A stretch of 64,000 nt of DNA from Diplonema papillatum (GCA_030068145.1 JAPJBO010000542.1:89521-153520); one strand, 5' to 3'; positions 48,301 to 59,362 are shown, counted from the stretch's first letter. Notes: generated from the sequence alone by a model not told the origin. Numbers and translations: made by a program.

Positions 48301-48829
48301 CTACGGCAGGAGACACTATGAGACACTATAGTTTGGGTTAGAATGCGAAGAATCTGTGGCGATAATCTGCATCGCCGGCGTCGCGGTTATCTCTCATAAG
48401 ACACTATAGAGCTACAAGAAAGGTTCCGCTCAAAACCGGGGGTCTTTGCGCGCAATATTAAGCAGAGCTTGGCTGGCTGTCGCACCGCGAGAAGCGGACG
48501 CACGTTTTTTCCTCCCACTCGACGATCGCCGCGACGACGCGCGAATCGTTCTTCAGCAGGAACGACGAAGGATCCGCGGGGTCGGTGGCCCGCGTGTCGA
48601 CCACGTACCTGGGCCACAGGGTCGGGATGACGAGCGGGACGGCCCCCAGCGCAGCCGCCGACCTTGCCGGCGGCAAGGTCGGCTTGTCCAGCGTTCGGCG
48701 TGAGAACGCGCGCATCTTCTCCTTCGCCGCCGAGAGGGAGAACGAGGCTCCCGCTGCGACCGCAAGGCAGAGCAACACGAAGCTCCAGCTGGGTAGGCAC
48801 CCAGACATGTTGGTACCTCTCTTGTTCAT
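48301..48829 (-). pseudogene. Truncated duplicate 1 of astacin-like exon 1
   Basis: From ATG 48829 the copy follows MNKRGTNMSGCLP, signal peptide and WEEKTCVRFSRCDS, then leaves homology at about 48475. Relative to 43866-43368 it lacks five codons (GAPVR) after TLWPR and some 15 bp near the start. Its 3' part is an unrelated segment beginning ACTACGGCAGGAGACAC on the plus strand, also found at 48858. No catalytic region is included. Confidence 0.8.
48333..48398 (-). mobile_element. Family E mini-element (66 bp) with 11-bp duplication
   Basis: Inserted between two copies of AGACACTATAG (48322-48332 and 48399-48409). The sister segment at 48880-48900 has the site once (GATAAGACACTATAGAG) and no insert. 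Read on the minus strand it holds TAACCGCGACGCCGGCGATG, CAGATTATCGCCACAGATTC and TTCGCATTCTAACCC. No coding capacity. Confidence 0.7.
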
Positions 48830-48857
48830 TTTTTTTTATTTTCCTGTTTTTTTGCAG

Positions 48858-49239
48858 GGACTACGGCAGGAGACACGATAAGACACTATAGAGTTACAAG
48901 AAAGGTTCCGCTCAAAACCGGGGTTCTTTGCGCGCGATATTGAGCAGAGCCCGGCTGGCTGTCGCACCGCGAGAAGCGGACGCACGTTTTTTCCTCCCAC
49001 TCGACGATCGCCGCGACGACGCGCGAATCGTTCTTCAGCAGGAACGACGAAGGATCCGCGGGGTCGGTGGCCCGCGTGTCGACCACGTACCTGGGCCACA
49101 GGGTCGGGATGACGAGCGGGACCGCCCCCAGCTCAGCCGCCGACCTTGCCGGCGGCACGCCCGGCTTGTTCAGCGTTCGGCGTGAGAACGCGGGCATGGA
49201 AAACGAGGCTTCCGCTGCGACCGCAAGGCAGAGCAACAC
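48858..49239 (-). pseudogene. Truncated duplicate 2 of astacin-like exon 1
   Basis: The same exon-1 segment as duplicate 1, sharing its GAPVR deletion. It is 5'-truncated inside the signal peptide (VLLCLAVAAEASF) at the join with a family B fragment at 49236. It lost part of the Ala-Lys-Glu-Lys region as well. It ends in the AATATTGAGCAGAGCCCGGC join also seen in duplicate 1, so the two arose by tandem duplication of an already truncated unit. Confidence 0.8.
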
Positions 49240-49277
49240 GAAGCTTTTGTCGCATTTCCTTCCAAGCCGGCGCTTAT
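49236..49277 (+). repeat. Family B repeat, 3' end only
   Basis: TTGTCGCATTTCCTTCCAAG, CCGGCGCTTATGTATAAAAA and a long A run. A GA repeat follows at 49302-49319. Confidence 0.6.
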
Positions 49278-49918
49278 GTATAAAAAAAAAAAAAAAAAAA
49301 CAGAGAGAGAGAGAGAGAGGGCATTGTTGGGGTTTCGATTCTTCTTATTTTAGTTTTTCTTTCTTTTGCGTATTCCTTCTTTCTTTCTTTCCATCCTGCC
49401 GACGATCTAGTGCGGGGAGGAGGGGGTTGGGGTTCGCCCAAGGAAACGGCTGATTTGCTGGATGACGGAAGCGTTAGGACTCCGTGGCGAAGACGCAACT
49501 TCGCGGTGGGGTCTCGGACAATTTTCGAGTAAAAAAAAGAAAAAAAGGGGGCGACGAAGAATATAGGCGGGCAAAAGCTTGTGTGCGATACATACACAGG
49601 ACGCAGACGACACGGTGAGGTCGTGTGCTCGAGTCACTCGCGAACAGCGGGTGGGCCGCAATCAAAACGTGTGCAAATCCACACCCGAAAAGCGGGTGTG
49701 GCGAGGTGTCCTTCCTTCCTTTCCCGCAAGAGGAGGGGCGTGCATCGTCTCCCCGGGCTCGCACGGGTTCCACATGCGCCACTCCCGCGTGGCCCCGTCC
49801 GCCGCTTCCTCAGCAGCCGCCCAGTCAGGATCCATCACCCGTCGACGCTTCAGCGCGGCCCGGCGCGTGCGGCTATCCTTGCGGATCGGCATTAATACTT
49901 GGGGAGAATGGAAATAAA
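49278..49918. other. No gene recognised; partial family C
   Basis: 49640-49700 carries GCGGGTGGGCCGCAATCAAA and ACCCGAAAAGCGGGTGTGGC, an internal piece of family C, followed by sequence not in the family. No coding support. Confidence 0.45.
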
Positions 49919-50065
49919 ATGAAAGCGCGTGTGCTCGAGGCACACGCGAACAGCGGGTGGGCCGCAATCAAAACGTGTGCAAATCCACACCCGAAAAGCG
50001 GGTGTGGCACGCCCTTTTTAACTCCAGCTCTTAACTCCAGCTTCTGAGGCTGGACCTCACTGTGT
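49919..50065. mobile_element. Family C element with altered left end
   Basis: The interior GGGCCGCAATCAAAACGTGT and right end CTTCTGAGGCTGGACCTCAC are standard. The left end (GTGTGCTCGAGGCACACGCG) is different and itself palindromic. Confidence 0.6.
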
Positions 50066-50353
50066 ATGAATGAGGTGCAGGTACGAGGGCGACCCACTCG
50101 TGGCTTCTGGCGGCAGGGCTCACTCTTCTCTTGCCTTGCAAAACGGCGGATTGTTTCCTTTGCAGGACGCTGCTTGGGGGCATATGGCAGATTGGTCAGA
50201 AAAGGGTGCCTCAGTTTTTTGCTAGAAATGTCCCTTCGGAACGTAGCAGGAGACCTCGCTGTGTTCCCCAACGTCTGACTCCTTACCAGATGAAACACTT
50301 TTTACTCGCTTCGAGGCGCAGGATCCACTTTTCGACAGAGGTGGGTGCCATAC

Positions 50354-50524
50354 GGTGAGGTCCAGCCTCAAAAGCTGGAGCTAAAGAGGGTGTGCCCAGG
50401 TCACACCCGAAAAGCGGGGGTGCTACAACCAAAACGCGTGTAAGTCCACACCCGAAAGCGCGGGTGTGGGCACCCGCTTTTTTAACTCCAGATTGAGCTC
50501 CAGCTTCTGAAGCTGGACTCCACC
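50354..50524. mobile_element. Family C inverted-repeat element
   Basis: 171 bp from GGTGAGGTCCAGCCTCAAAA to CTTCTGAAGCTGGACTCCACC. The interior has ACCCGAAAAGCGGGGGT and CCAAAACGCGTGTAAGTCC. Confidence 0.75.
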
Positions 50525-51027
50525 ATCAGGCATCAGGGGGCTCAGTTTTGGCCTGGGGACGAATGGTACATGAAGGCCGCAGTCACGAGCTGCTGCTCTC
50601 TCTTTAAGAAGCCGGCGACTCAAACTACTGAGAGGGAGCTACCGCACAAGAATGTCGACATTCACAGCCTGACTTGTGTCAAGACTTGTCACACGGCTTG
50701 TTACATGCCGGCCTTGTTGTTCACATGAATTGGTACATGAGGTGTTACATAAGTTGCCACAAGACGTGTCAGATGGCCTGGTAGGGTGTCTGGTCGCTTG
50801 TCACAAAGGTATGCGAACAAGTCTCTCACCACACACGACAGCGCACCGGCTTTTTTGCAGGGGATGCAGTTTAAACAGGTACAAACACTTCCGAAACGTG
50901 TTCCACTTAAAGGGGGTGGCTACCGCGGCCTGAACCCTTTGTGCTGGTTGCAATCGCCCTCGAAATACGAATGGTGGCCGCATCGACAGTCCAAGGATCC
51001 GGGAAAGCGCTGCGAAGCTAATGCATA
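50525..51027. other. No gene recognised
   Basis: 50670-50810 contains several variants of TTGTGTCAAGACTTGTCACA and CTTGTTACATG in loose repetition. Nothing coding. Confidence 0.4.
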
Positions 51028-51096
51028 GTTGAGGTTAGAATGCAGAATATCTGTAGCGATGGCCTGCATTAGTCACCCCAGGTTACTACCTCTTCG
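51028..51096 (-). mobile_element. Family E mini-element copy
   Basis: Plus strand: GAGGTTAGAATGCAGAATAT, CTGTAGCGATGGCCTGCATT, AGTCACCCCAGGTTACTACC, TCTTCG. The inverse of the 37205 copy with few changes. Confidence 0.65.
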
Positions 51097-51217
51097 ATCA
51101 CTCGAATCATCGCTGTTGATGAAGCCCACGTCTCTCTGAGCGAGCCGTTTGATTTGCTTCGCTTTGTTTGTGTGTGCCGGTTGATCGTTTTCCCACTTGT
51201 ACTTTCCCCGTGTGGGT

Positions 51218-51303
51218 TTCAGGTGTGGAATTCTGATCAACAACCAAAAACATGCTTTACGTCTTTTTAGCCTGCGCAATACATTGAAGGGCAACCCGCA
51301 AGA
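51218..51303. repeat. Flank repeat, first of two copies beside the phosphatase sequences
   Basis: GTGTGGGTTTCAGGTGTGGA and GCGCAATACATTGAAGGGCAAC with CCGCAAG are repeated at 51546-51611, each copy lying just 3' of a phosphatase-derived segment. A decayed relative is at 33360-33460. Confidence 0.7.
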
Positions 51304-51545
51304 TTGCTAGTGCTGCAGGGCCTCCAGCAGAGGGAGGAACCGCAGGAGCTCTTCGTCGGTGGAGTAGTTGTGGGCGTAAAACGACGAGATAGGAATGGCG
51401 TTGGCCGGGTTCCGCTTGTAGGAAGCCGGCAGGTTGTCGATGATGAGCATAGTTCGAGAACAGGTGGGGCCGCGTGCCGAACAGCCGCGCCAGGTTTTTT
51501 CGCGTACTGCGCGTGCTCCACGACGCAGTCGCTTCCCTTCTGTCG
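51304..51545 (-). pseudogene. Truncated, frameshifted copy of the CTD-like phosphatase 3' end
   Basis: On the minus strand DCVVEHAQY corresponds to DCVVENGQY of the full gene. The frame then breaks. Later IIDNLPASYKRNPANAIPIS and EELLRFLPLLEAL are intact, ending QH-stop. The catalytic DxDxT region is absent. It duplicates roughly residues 155-226 of the neighbour. Confidence 0.8.
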
Positions 51546-51723
51546 TTTCAGGTGCGACACTCAGATCAACCACCAAAACACGCGCAATACATTGAAGGGC
51601 AACCCGCAAGGTCTCGTACTGAAAACGACGCCCCTCGCAAGCAAACCGACGGCCCGGCGACGTGCGGCCGGGGGACGAGTGCTCGACAAAGGGTTTCCAT
51701 GCCGTCGACGATGCGAGAAGCGA

Positions 51724-52479
51724 CTATCGCACGATTCTGTCGACGAACATTTTGCCGGGATTGGTGCGGAGCTCGAGAATAGACCGCACGTCCGACACAG
51801 CGTGAAGGGCCTCCAGCAGAGGGAGAAGCCGCAGGAGCTCTTCGTCGGTGGAGTAGTTGTGGGCGTAAAACGACGAGATCGGAATGGCGTTGGCCGGGTT
51901 CCGCTTGTAGGAAGCCGGCAGGTTGTCGATGATGACGTAGTTCGAGAACAGGTGGGGCCGCGTGCCGGACAGCCGCGCCAGGTTTTTCACGTACTGCCCG
52001 TTCTCCACGACGCAGTCGTTTCGGAAGTACTTCTTCCGAACGACCTTCGCACGGTCCATTCGGTGGATTATCGGGCTCGCGTATTCCTTCGTCGCTGCCG
52101 TGAAAATAGTCACGGTGAACCATTGGCACACGTGGGCCAAGAAATACTGGAGATACGGTCTTTCGCACACGTACATCATCCCGTAGGACCCAGTCCCGGT
52201 TGGGATCATGACGTCGAAGTGCGTTGGACTGAGAGGCGTCGACGACGCGTGAATGAGGGTCTCATCGAGGTCCAGGATCAAGATCTTCTTGTTCCGAATG
52301 CTCCGGTGGCTCCGCACCATCTGCAGCAGCCGGAATGCGAGCTTCGGAGGCGCGTCCGGCGGGCTTTCTCTGAAGGGCGGGGATCCAACGCTGATGCTCA
52401 CTACGGTAAGCAAGAACCGCACCGCCGCGATGCAGCGGTGCTGCATCCATACCAGCACCGAGCTGAGCAGCCTCCACAT
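51724..52479 (-). CDS. Dullard/CTDNEP1-type (FCP1/SCP family) protein phosphatase, 251 residues
   Basis: Minus strand, ATG at 52479, TAG at 51726-51724, no intron needed. Residues 5-32 form a hydrophobic segment (SSVLVWMQHRCIAAVRFLLT), as in membrane-anchored Dullard-type enzymes. The HAD motif DLDETLIHAS gives Asp70, Asp72 and Thr74. Further motifs are FTAATKEYA (motif II), the Lys in VVRKKYFRNDC and IIDNLPASYKRNPANAIPI (motif IV Asp185), with Leu where most relatives have Ser. The end, ELLRLLPLLEAL..DVRSIL, matches the family. It removes phosphate from Ser/Thr of protein substrates; in animals and yeast the relative acts on lipin at the nuclear/ER membrane (known of the family; substrate here unknown). 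A truncated tandem copy lies downstream. Confidence 0.88.
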   Translation of the reverse strand: MWRLLSSVLVWMQHRCIAAVRFLLTVVSISVGSPPFRESPPDAPPKLAFRLLQMVRSHRSIRNKKILILDLDETLIHASSTPLSPTHFDVMIPTGTGSYGMMYVCERPYLQYFLAHVCQWFTVTIFTAATKEYASPIIHRMDRAKVVRKKYFRNDCVVENGQYVKNLARLSGTRPHLFSNYVIIDNLPASYKRNPANAIPISSFYAHNYSTDEELLRLLPLLEALHAVSDVRSILELRTNPGKMFVDRIVR

Positions 52480-52784
52480 TCTCTACTTCGTCGTTTCGGT
52501 CCTTTATAGAGCGAAACCTCCGACGGCCCTTGCCTACGACGGGTGAGGGGGAAGGGGTGTATGTCTCTTTGGATGCCACCCGGGGGGAGGTGACTTTTCG
52601 TGTTGGTCTCTTTTCTGCCTCCCCACACCCCCCTTCGCCTCCCCGACTACTCTTTTGATTCTCCTCAGTTCCTGTTCTGCTTAATATCGCTATGGAGTGT
52701 GTTGTACTGAATCAGGATTGAAAGGTCGCGGCTGCTAACCGAACACACCCTGCCACTCCTACTCGGGCTGCCCAGTTTCCTTTG

Positions 52785-53015
52785 CACGTTGCACGTGGAA
52801 GAAATACACCACGAGAGCGGGAGAAAGTAGAAAGGGAAACTAGAGTTTTCGTTGACCGCACTCGAGCGCGGTCGAGTTCGCAGAAACAATGTGCCTGCTT
52901 TCGTTGACCGCACTCTGAGCCCAAATCCTGGACGTGGTTTCAGGTGGAAAATTTGGCAAATGATCATGATCAGAAGGTCCTACGTTCAGTTTCCTCACAC
53001 ATTGCATGTGGCTAA
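52785..53015 (+). repeat. Family F repeat
   Basis: AAATACACCACGAGAGCGGG, TTTTCGTTGACCGCACTCGA, AACAATGTGCCTGCTTTCG (an extra partial duplication), CCCAAATCCTGGACGTGG, TGATCATGATCAGAAGGTCC and CACATTGCATGTGGCTAAAA. Confidence 0.7.
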
Positions 53016-55374
53016 AAACAAAAAGCGCAAGCAACGCGAACGACAATCGAAGCAATCATCCCTTTTCATTTTTTTTCTGGCAGTACACGAATTTCTTTTT
53101 CTTTCTCAAAACTTTTTTTTTTTTGGCGAAACGCATTCAATAAGATTTCTCGTTGGCATGGCACGCGCGGAGGGAAAAAAAAGAAGGACATGTAGGTTAA
53201 GAAAAAAATGGCATTGAGCGGGAAGTGGTGTGGCTATCTGTCCAGGGCCTGGGCCTGTCCTAGCCTTGACTTTGGCCGTGTTGGTTTCGTTTCCGACAAG
53301 CGCTGCGTTTTGTTTGTGCGTGCCAGTTGATCGACTTTCGTGTTCGTGGTTTTATTTTGCCCTGCGTTCTTCTTCTGAAAAAGGAACTCCGATCCCCTGC
53401 TGTATTCATAGACATGGATTTGGCACACCTAACGCAGGAATAGTCGAGACACAGATTCCAGCAAACAAAAGAAATGTGTGAACTGGGTTTTGCCTCGAGG
53501 CTTTCCGTGTTATTCTGCAGATGCTTTGAGCTACATTCGTGTCTATGTTTTGAAGAAATGTTAAAACAGGTCACAAGCGGGAAAAAGAGGGCAAGATACC
53601 GCTCAGGTCGGTTCCTGGTTGGATGGCACGTTCGGTTTCCCGACCCCCGCAAATTGTGCGGCAGCACAAACAACAAGCGCAGTCAACCATTCCTTGCAGA
53701 ACTGCACGCCCGCAAAACAGAGAGAGAAAAAGGGTGAAAACCAAAGCGGGCCTGGGGCATGCAGGTACGTTGGTGTTGCCGCCCGCGTGCTATTGAGAGA
53801 AGCTCCAGCATGCAGTCACTCGTAACTCTCAACGAGAGTGGTATAATGGCACGCCGCAGAAGATTGAGGAAAGTAAAGAAGCGCAAAAAAAAGAAATTGG
53901 AAATGCATAAAGTGAAAACAGAGAAGAAACCGTACGAAGGCGGATAGTATGGTGAACGGAAAAAGACGGAAGGGCAAATGAAACAGAAAATCACGACGTA
54001 GTTCAATGGTGCGTTCCTTCTTCGGCGACGAAGATACTAACACCACTCCCTCGACCTACTCCGCAAGGTAGGATAGTAACAACAACAACAACAGTGGTAA
54101 CTGAGGGATCTTCAACATATCCAGGTGTACACTAAACATCACATTACTGAATACCCAGGAAGTAATTCCTATCTTGATCGTGGTTAGAACCCCCCTTGCG
54201 AGTCTGAAGGAACCTTTTGGCCAGCTGGCGATTGCACCCGAACCTTTTTGCTCAAGCTGCCTTGGCGTGGCCGCCAAGGCAGCTCGCTGGAGAGCTAAAA
54301 CTGAGAATAGTGCGACCTAACCCGACTCGGAATACTAGCTTTTTTTTCGCACAGAAGAACCGGGGCAGCCATCTCAAAAACCCCGCTCTTCTCTGGAGAC
54401 GACAGAAGATTCGGGTGGCAGTACTCAACAGCATTGCACTTTTTCGATGGATGACACACGTTATGTGTAGAGGTAGAAACAGGTTTACATCTCACAATAT
54501 GCTTACTACACAAGCTCGGTCCCGCGGATGTTCGGGGCCGCGTGCCTCTGAGAAGGAAGAGGCTGAATTTGAAGGAGGTCGTGACAATATTCGGAAGTGA
54601 ACAAACACAGGAAAGAAATGACGGGTTTGAAAAAAAAGCCACACGATGAGAGCGAAGCAAAAGGAATGCTGCCTCTCTCCTCGCCCTGCCACGCAAGAGG
54701 AATGGGAACATGCGGAGAACAAAGGGGAATCCCTGCGGCAGCAGTGGTAGTATTAGTACGAACTTGATATGCAGCAACCGCTTACCGACAACTTTCTAGC
54801 GTTATTTTTTAGCGGTATTTGTGGATTAGAAGGTTTCTAGTACTAACAATCATACGGGTTGCCCTTCAATCTGGTGCTTGCCGTAAGCAGCAATAGGTTG
54901 GCCAGCTTTTGTTGACCAGAGGAGAAACGCGTGCTGAAGCCCGTTCGGCACTGGATACGGCTACGAGTCCGAATAATAAAGGGGGGGTCGAATAAAAGCA
55001 GTTATTTGACACGCGTCTGGCTGTCCAAAAAGAACGCTGCTAATATTTGACCCTGCTAGTGTTCGACACATCATATGCTCCTCCCCGGAATTGTCTTTTG
55101 GTATTCGACGAATCGAATAATAACGCAGGTGATTGTTATTCGACTCGGCCCTTATAGCACTTCGGTGCGCAGCCGCTCCGTTGTCGAATGTTCCCTTCAG
55201 TGCGTTCAGCCCAATAGTGGTACTAGTAGTAGTAATAGTAGTAGTAGTATGTGTCGTCTGCCGAAGCAGCCGGAGACAGCAGGCGCAGGGGGCAGGTCTT
55301 GCTTTACGTTTCTCTTCTTCATGGAGACCCGCCCCCGGCAATCCCGACTGTCCAATCATTGTCGAGAAAAGTTT
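53016..55374. other. No gene recognised
   Basis: 53310-53400 resembles 34555-34630 and 51165-51240 (TTTGTGCGTGCCRGTTGATCGA). 53850-53935 is A/G-rich, giving a short Lys/Arg frame that I do not trust. 54950-55160 has repeated TATTCGAC and TCGAATAA motifs. Nothing else is supported. Confidence 0.4.
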
Positions 55375-55650
55375 GCGCCTATGTGATGAGGTGGTTGACC
55401 AGGCCCCCACGAAGCCTTATACACAACACGGCTACAACACGAGGATGCAGCCCTGCTTAGGTGTGCACTCAGCCATCAGGCCATTGGCTGCTAAGCACCC
55501 TCCGACCGGTCGATTTGCCACTTTTGTGGCCCTCTATTCGCCGGGCGGTGCTGTCAGCACTTGTTCCGCGTCGCACCAAGTACATGATGCTGGCGGTTGG
55601 GGGATCGGCGACCGCGACTCAATTAAGGTGCGGTCAACAGTGTCGCCACG
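55375..55650. repeat. Dispersed repeat shared with 19105-19240 and 10580-10700
   Basis: GATGAGGTGGTTGACCAGGC and CACGGCTACAACACGAGGATGCAG match 19105-19170. GTACATGATGCTGGCGGTTG with GATCGGCGACCGCGACT matches 10641-10675. Confidence 0.6.
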
Positions 55651-56600
55651 TGAAAATAGTGGTACTAAAGAAAGAAAAAGAGAAAACTTGAGAGAGGAGT
55701 GAAAGCACAGTAAGCGCACACGAGGACGGGAGGGCGGCTCTTCTCCTCAGTTTCGTTGTTGGATGATGGGTGAGACAAAGCAATGCGTAGGCTTGGTGCG
55801 TTCTCTTTTTTAACGGTATCGCTGTCGACAGCTTTAACTTCTCTCGGCGTCTTTTTTGTGCTACCGACGCCTGCCGCCTATGCTCATTTAGAAGGAGGCT
55901 AAGGATAGGAGGAAACCACCACGAGTGCACCACGAGAGAGGAGGAGCGTAGTTTTTACCTCAAAGCCACAGTCTGGACAGTTTTCACACGGCAACTGATC
56001 ATGCTCGGACCCCCTTCTCGGGCGGTGCAGTTTCCTCACACACTGCATGTAGCTGAAGAAGAAGAAAAAGAGTAAGAAAAAGGCCGCTCCTGGTCCAGGA
56101 ACGTGACGGTCAACCACAGTTTGCAAGGCTTGAGTCGGCGGCAGCACACTACTACAACCCCGTCCGCTCTGCCCTACGGCTGACCGTCTCGACGAGCTTG
56201 TGGTCAGCGCAAGCGCCAAGCCCCAAGGTGCGCCACGCCTTGATGCTTTAGTTTGGGAAGTCGGTAGTCACTTGACCCGTAGGCCCGTGGCTCTGCAGTA
56301 CCGCCGAACACGTGAAGCTTGGCTCCCGTGTAGCAGGATTTTCCTGGTACCGCATGTGGCTGAAATAAAAAAAGAACAATACAACTGCGAAGCGGGCTCT
56401 TTTTTTGGTTTTGCTTTTCTCTTTTTCTTTTTTTGCTGAACGCTTATCCTGCAAAGCAGGTGCTTTTGAGAGAAAAATAAAAAGCAGTTGAATGGTGGTC
56501 CCAATGCCTGGTCGATTTTGCGGCTGTGCCGCTACGTTTCTTTGTGCCTAGTTTTGTGTTTCCGAAGACTTTTGAGAAATAACCGCTACGCACGGCTTTT
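55651..56600. other. Decayed family F and A pieces
   Basis: 55980-56050 ends like family F (CACACACTGCATGTAGCTGA). 56095-56345 is the inverse of part of the astacin intron. 56372-56470 is a decayed family A (ACAATACAACTGCGAAGCGG ... TGCAAAGCAGGTGCTTTT). No gene. Confidence 0.5.
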
Positions 56601-57768
56601 TAGAGTGAAAGTTCGCTTGAAACTCCGGGGTTAAATTCCGCTCCTTCGAGGGGTCGCTCGGAGCCCTTTTTGCTTCCACTCGTCCCGCGCATTTAACGTA
56701 CATAATGCCGCGGTTTTAAAGTCTCCGGGTGACCTTCGTCGTTATGGGAAGATATCCTTGTGTGCGTCCACGCGCGCGGCCGACTAAGGGTGGATCTCTT
56801 GAGCACGAAATGTTCCAAGACCGGTGCGTTCAGCAGGCGAGTTGTCGCGCACTCGCCACGACTTCCATCGGCCACAAGTGACCGAGAAGGGGGGTCATCA
56901 AAAACGCCCGACGAGCACCCAACTCCACGAGATAACCTAAAACCATCGCAAAAATCGCGAAAAGCATGTCCTTGGTCATTGGTCGGCGGGAAGATGGCTG
57001 GAAACCCCCTAAACCTGAAAGGTGGCCTTCAAGGGCTAGATAGGTCCCTTTTAGTCCTGCTGTCGAAATGAACCACACGGTGGGCAACCTGGGACCACCA
57101 GAAAAGAGGGAGAACAAAAATAAAAGAACCAATTCGGTGATGGCCTGCTTGTTTTTTTTGTGGTGTTGATTGCAATGGGCCGTTTCTGCGATTACAAAAG
57201 AAGGGGGCGAGGGAGAGCGAAACACTTCTTCAGTTCCGGAAGCCCCCTCAGTCCCGCTCGTGGCTGGCGAAGGGCAGTAACGGGCAGTGAATGGAAGACG
57301 GTTCTTCGTTTACAGACGTCAAATCCCAGAGTTTTGTAGAGTTAAAGTTTGTCTCGGAAATTGGGAACGACTGATTCTCAAGAGCCACGGGGGAACTTTT
57401 TCCCTCCACTACAGAGAGTGAAAGCTTGCTTGAAACTCCGAGGTTTTAGAGTCTCCGGTGACTTTCGGACGCCGCATGTTCTTAAACGTGGTGGTCACAC
57501 GGGGAAAGAGTGGCGGTGGGTGCTAGAGAGTACCTATGGTGTCCCGGCTCGTCCATTCTCAACGTACCTTACGAAGGCACATATGGAGTAACATAGGTCC
57601 GTCTAAGCTCAGCACGGAGGCTGCTTCTTGTACCGGATGATTTTTTTTTCCTCGATGCTTTAGAACTCCCCAGCATTTGTGTGGGAAACACGATGTCCAA
57701 CCCACTCTTACTTCCTGGGCTGCTTGCCCCGCGGTTGCGGGGTGTGTGAGTTCCAGCTCCAGTCCGAC
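56601..57768. other. Family D pieces, no gene recognised
   Basis: Family D at 56608-56760 (interrupted) and 57415-57470. TAGAGTTAAAGTTTGTCTCG at 57339 is a further decayed start. The rest has only weak frames. Confidence 0.45.
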
Positions 57769-58014
57769 TCAGCTTCGGTACCGCGGCGTGAACTTCCTGA
57801 CCTCGAAGAGGAACGTGCGCCCGGGGACCCATTCTTGCTTCTTGCGTCGCTTGCTCCCGCCGCCCGCCCACCCCACCCTCCCCCAACCCCGTCACCCGGT
57901 TCTCCTTCAGTCGGATTCGGTTTCGGAGTCTTCAAAGAGCGACCGCTTGGGCGCCGGCTTCCTCGGCGGCGGCACCGCCTCCTCGCTGTCGCTCTCACTT
58001 TCGAAGAACGAGCT
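57769..58014 (-). CDS. Possible exon pair of an unrecognised gene (or relic)
   Basis: After ACGCAG (possible acceptor) the minus strand reads SSFFESESDSEEAVPPPRKP, APKRSLFEDSETESD, then TGA. In the same frame, 54 bases after the stop, SKRRKKQEWVPGRTFLFEVR with KFTPRYRS-stop reads as good protein. Two stops between them would require an intron, but no convincing donor is present, so this may be a decayed gene. Acidic Ser-rich plus basic segments suggest a nuclear protein (inference). Confidence 0.3.
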
Positions 58015-59130
58015 CTGCGTTTTTTTTTTTTTTTAATTTTTTTGGACTGTTTCGAGTTTGGAAAGGGTACTTTCGAGTCTCTGGTTGGCCGTTGAGGCGG
58101 GGTGGGGTATCGAAGGGCGAGTAAACACGGTTGCGGTGATCACTGTCAGTCGGGGGTAGGCCCGTTTTTTATCATTTTCCCCTTACAGAAGGAGGGGGAG
58201 GGAGGTTGTCCAGCGCGCAGAAAGCCTTCTGGGGAATATATGGGTCACACTCGAGAGTTTTACGACTCCGAAATGGGAGACCTGATGCCCGTTGGAAGGT
58301 TTCGTGACACATCTCTTCACAGCAGCAAGCCTTGATCCTTTTTGACGTGTCTTTACTCTGGAGGCGCAGTGCCGTCTGGCTTTTTCAGAGTTAAAGTTCG
58401 CTTGAGAATCCGGGATTTTAGAGTGTCCGGGTGACCTTCGTCGAATGGGTTCTTTTAGAGCTAATACGTACTGGGTGGGTTTGGGGGGGCGTGCATGGCT
58501 TCTTTCGTGTACACTTTACTTGCTTGCTTTGGCAGGTCAGGTTCGAAACAATTTGTGACCGACACCAAGACTTTTCGACATGAATACATGTCCCCCGTGA
58601 AGTGGATCCCCGATCAACCCGCACGCACAACGGACACCAGGCGACCAAGAGAAGGAGGGGGACGCGACCCGGAGACACAGGCTAAGTAGCTTGGAACTAG
58701 TGTGATGGACCTTTCTTCGGAGGGGCTCACGCACTCAAAGATCGACTTCTACGCACGCACAACGGAAACGCACCGCATTTCGTTTAGAGTGGAAAGTGGC
58801 AACTCCCCTCCCGAAAAACTGTATTGTGCAGGCGGCTTCATTTTTGCAGACCCGTGTTCTTTATAAGGCGTGGTATCGGGATTTGTATCTTTCGTGGCAC
58901 AAGTAGTGCAGTCTAGTGGTCTAGCTTGGTTTGCCGTTTTACCGTTCTTGTTAGCAAGCACACAAGTGCGAGGTGTCTGAGGGCAGCAACGCGGCCAGTC
59001 AACAACAAGCCCGGTCCGCTGTCTCACAGCGGGAATACGCGTAGCAGTCGCAGTGCCTCCGGGACTTGAAGTGGGCTCCTATCGACGGTAAAGAATGTGT
59101 AGGTGACGGGATATTCTTGCGAAGTTCTTG
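58015..59130. other. Repeats, no gene recognised
   Basis: Family D at 58060-58105 and 58385-58460. 58638-58745 (GGCGACCAAGAGAAGGAGGG ... CTCACGCACTCAAAG) repeats 24703-24793. The remainder is unannotated. Confidence 0.5.
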
Positions 59131-59362
59131 AAAAATACTCGAGGGACTGCCTTGTGCTCGTTTCGACGGAGGCTAGAGGGGGAGAAAAACAATACAACTA
59201 CAGAGTGGGCCGCTTCGGCATTTTTTGTTGAACGCTTACGCCCGCCTCTAAACCCAGATGGACCTGTGTCTTCGTGTGGGCTACAGCACATTTACTCCTT
59301 TGATCTTTTGCAGCTGGCAGCCTCCTCAAGTATTTCCTACAAAGCAGGTGCTGAGACAAAAA
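59131..59362 (+). repeat. Family A repeat, full length
   Basis: All segments from AAATACTCGAGGGACTGCC to CTCAAGTATTTCCTACAAAG, hairpin and AAAAAAAGG tail. About 9 extra bases (CCGCTTCGG) follow GTGGG. Confidence 0.8.

Noticed and set aside
53816-53947. Lys/Arg-rich small protein from the ATG near 53846
   Set aside because: Purely an A/G-rich stretch with no other support.
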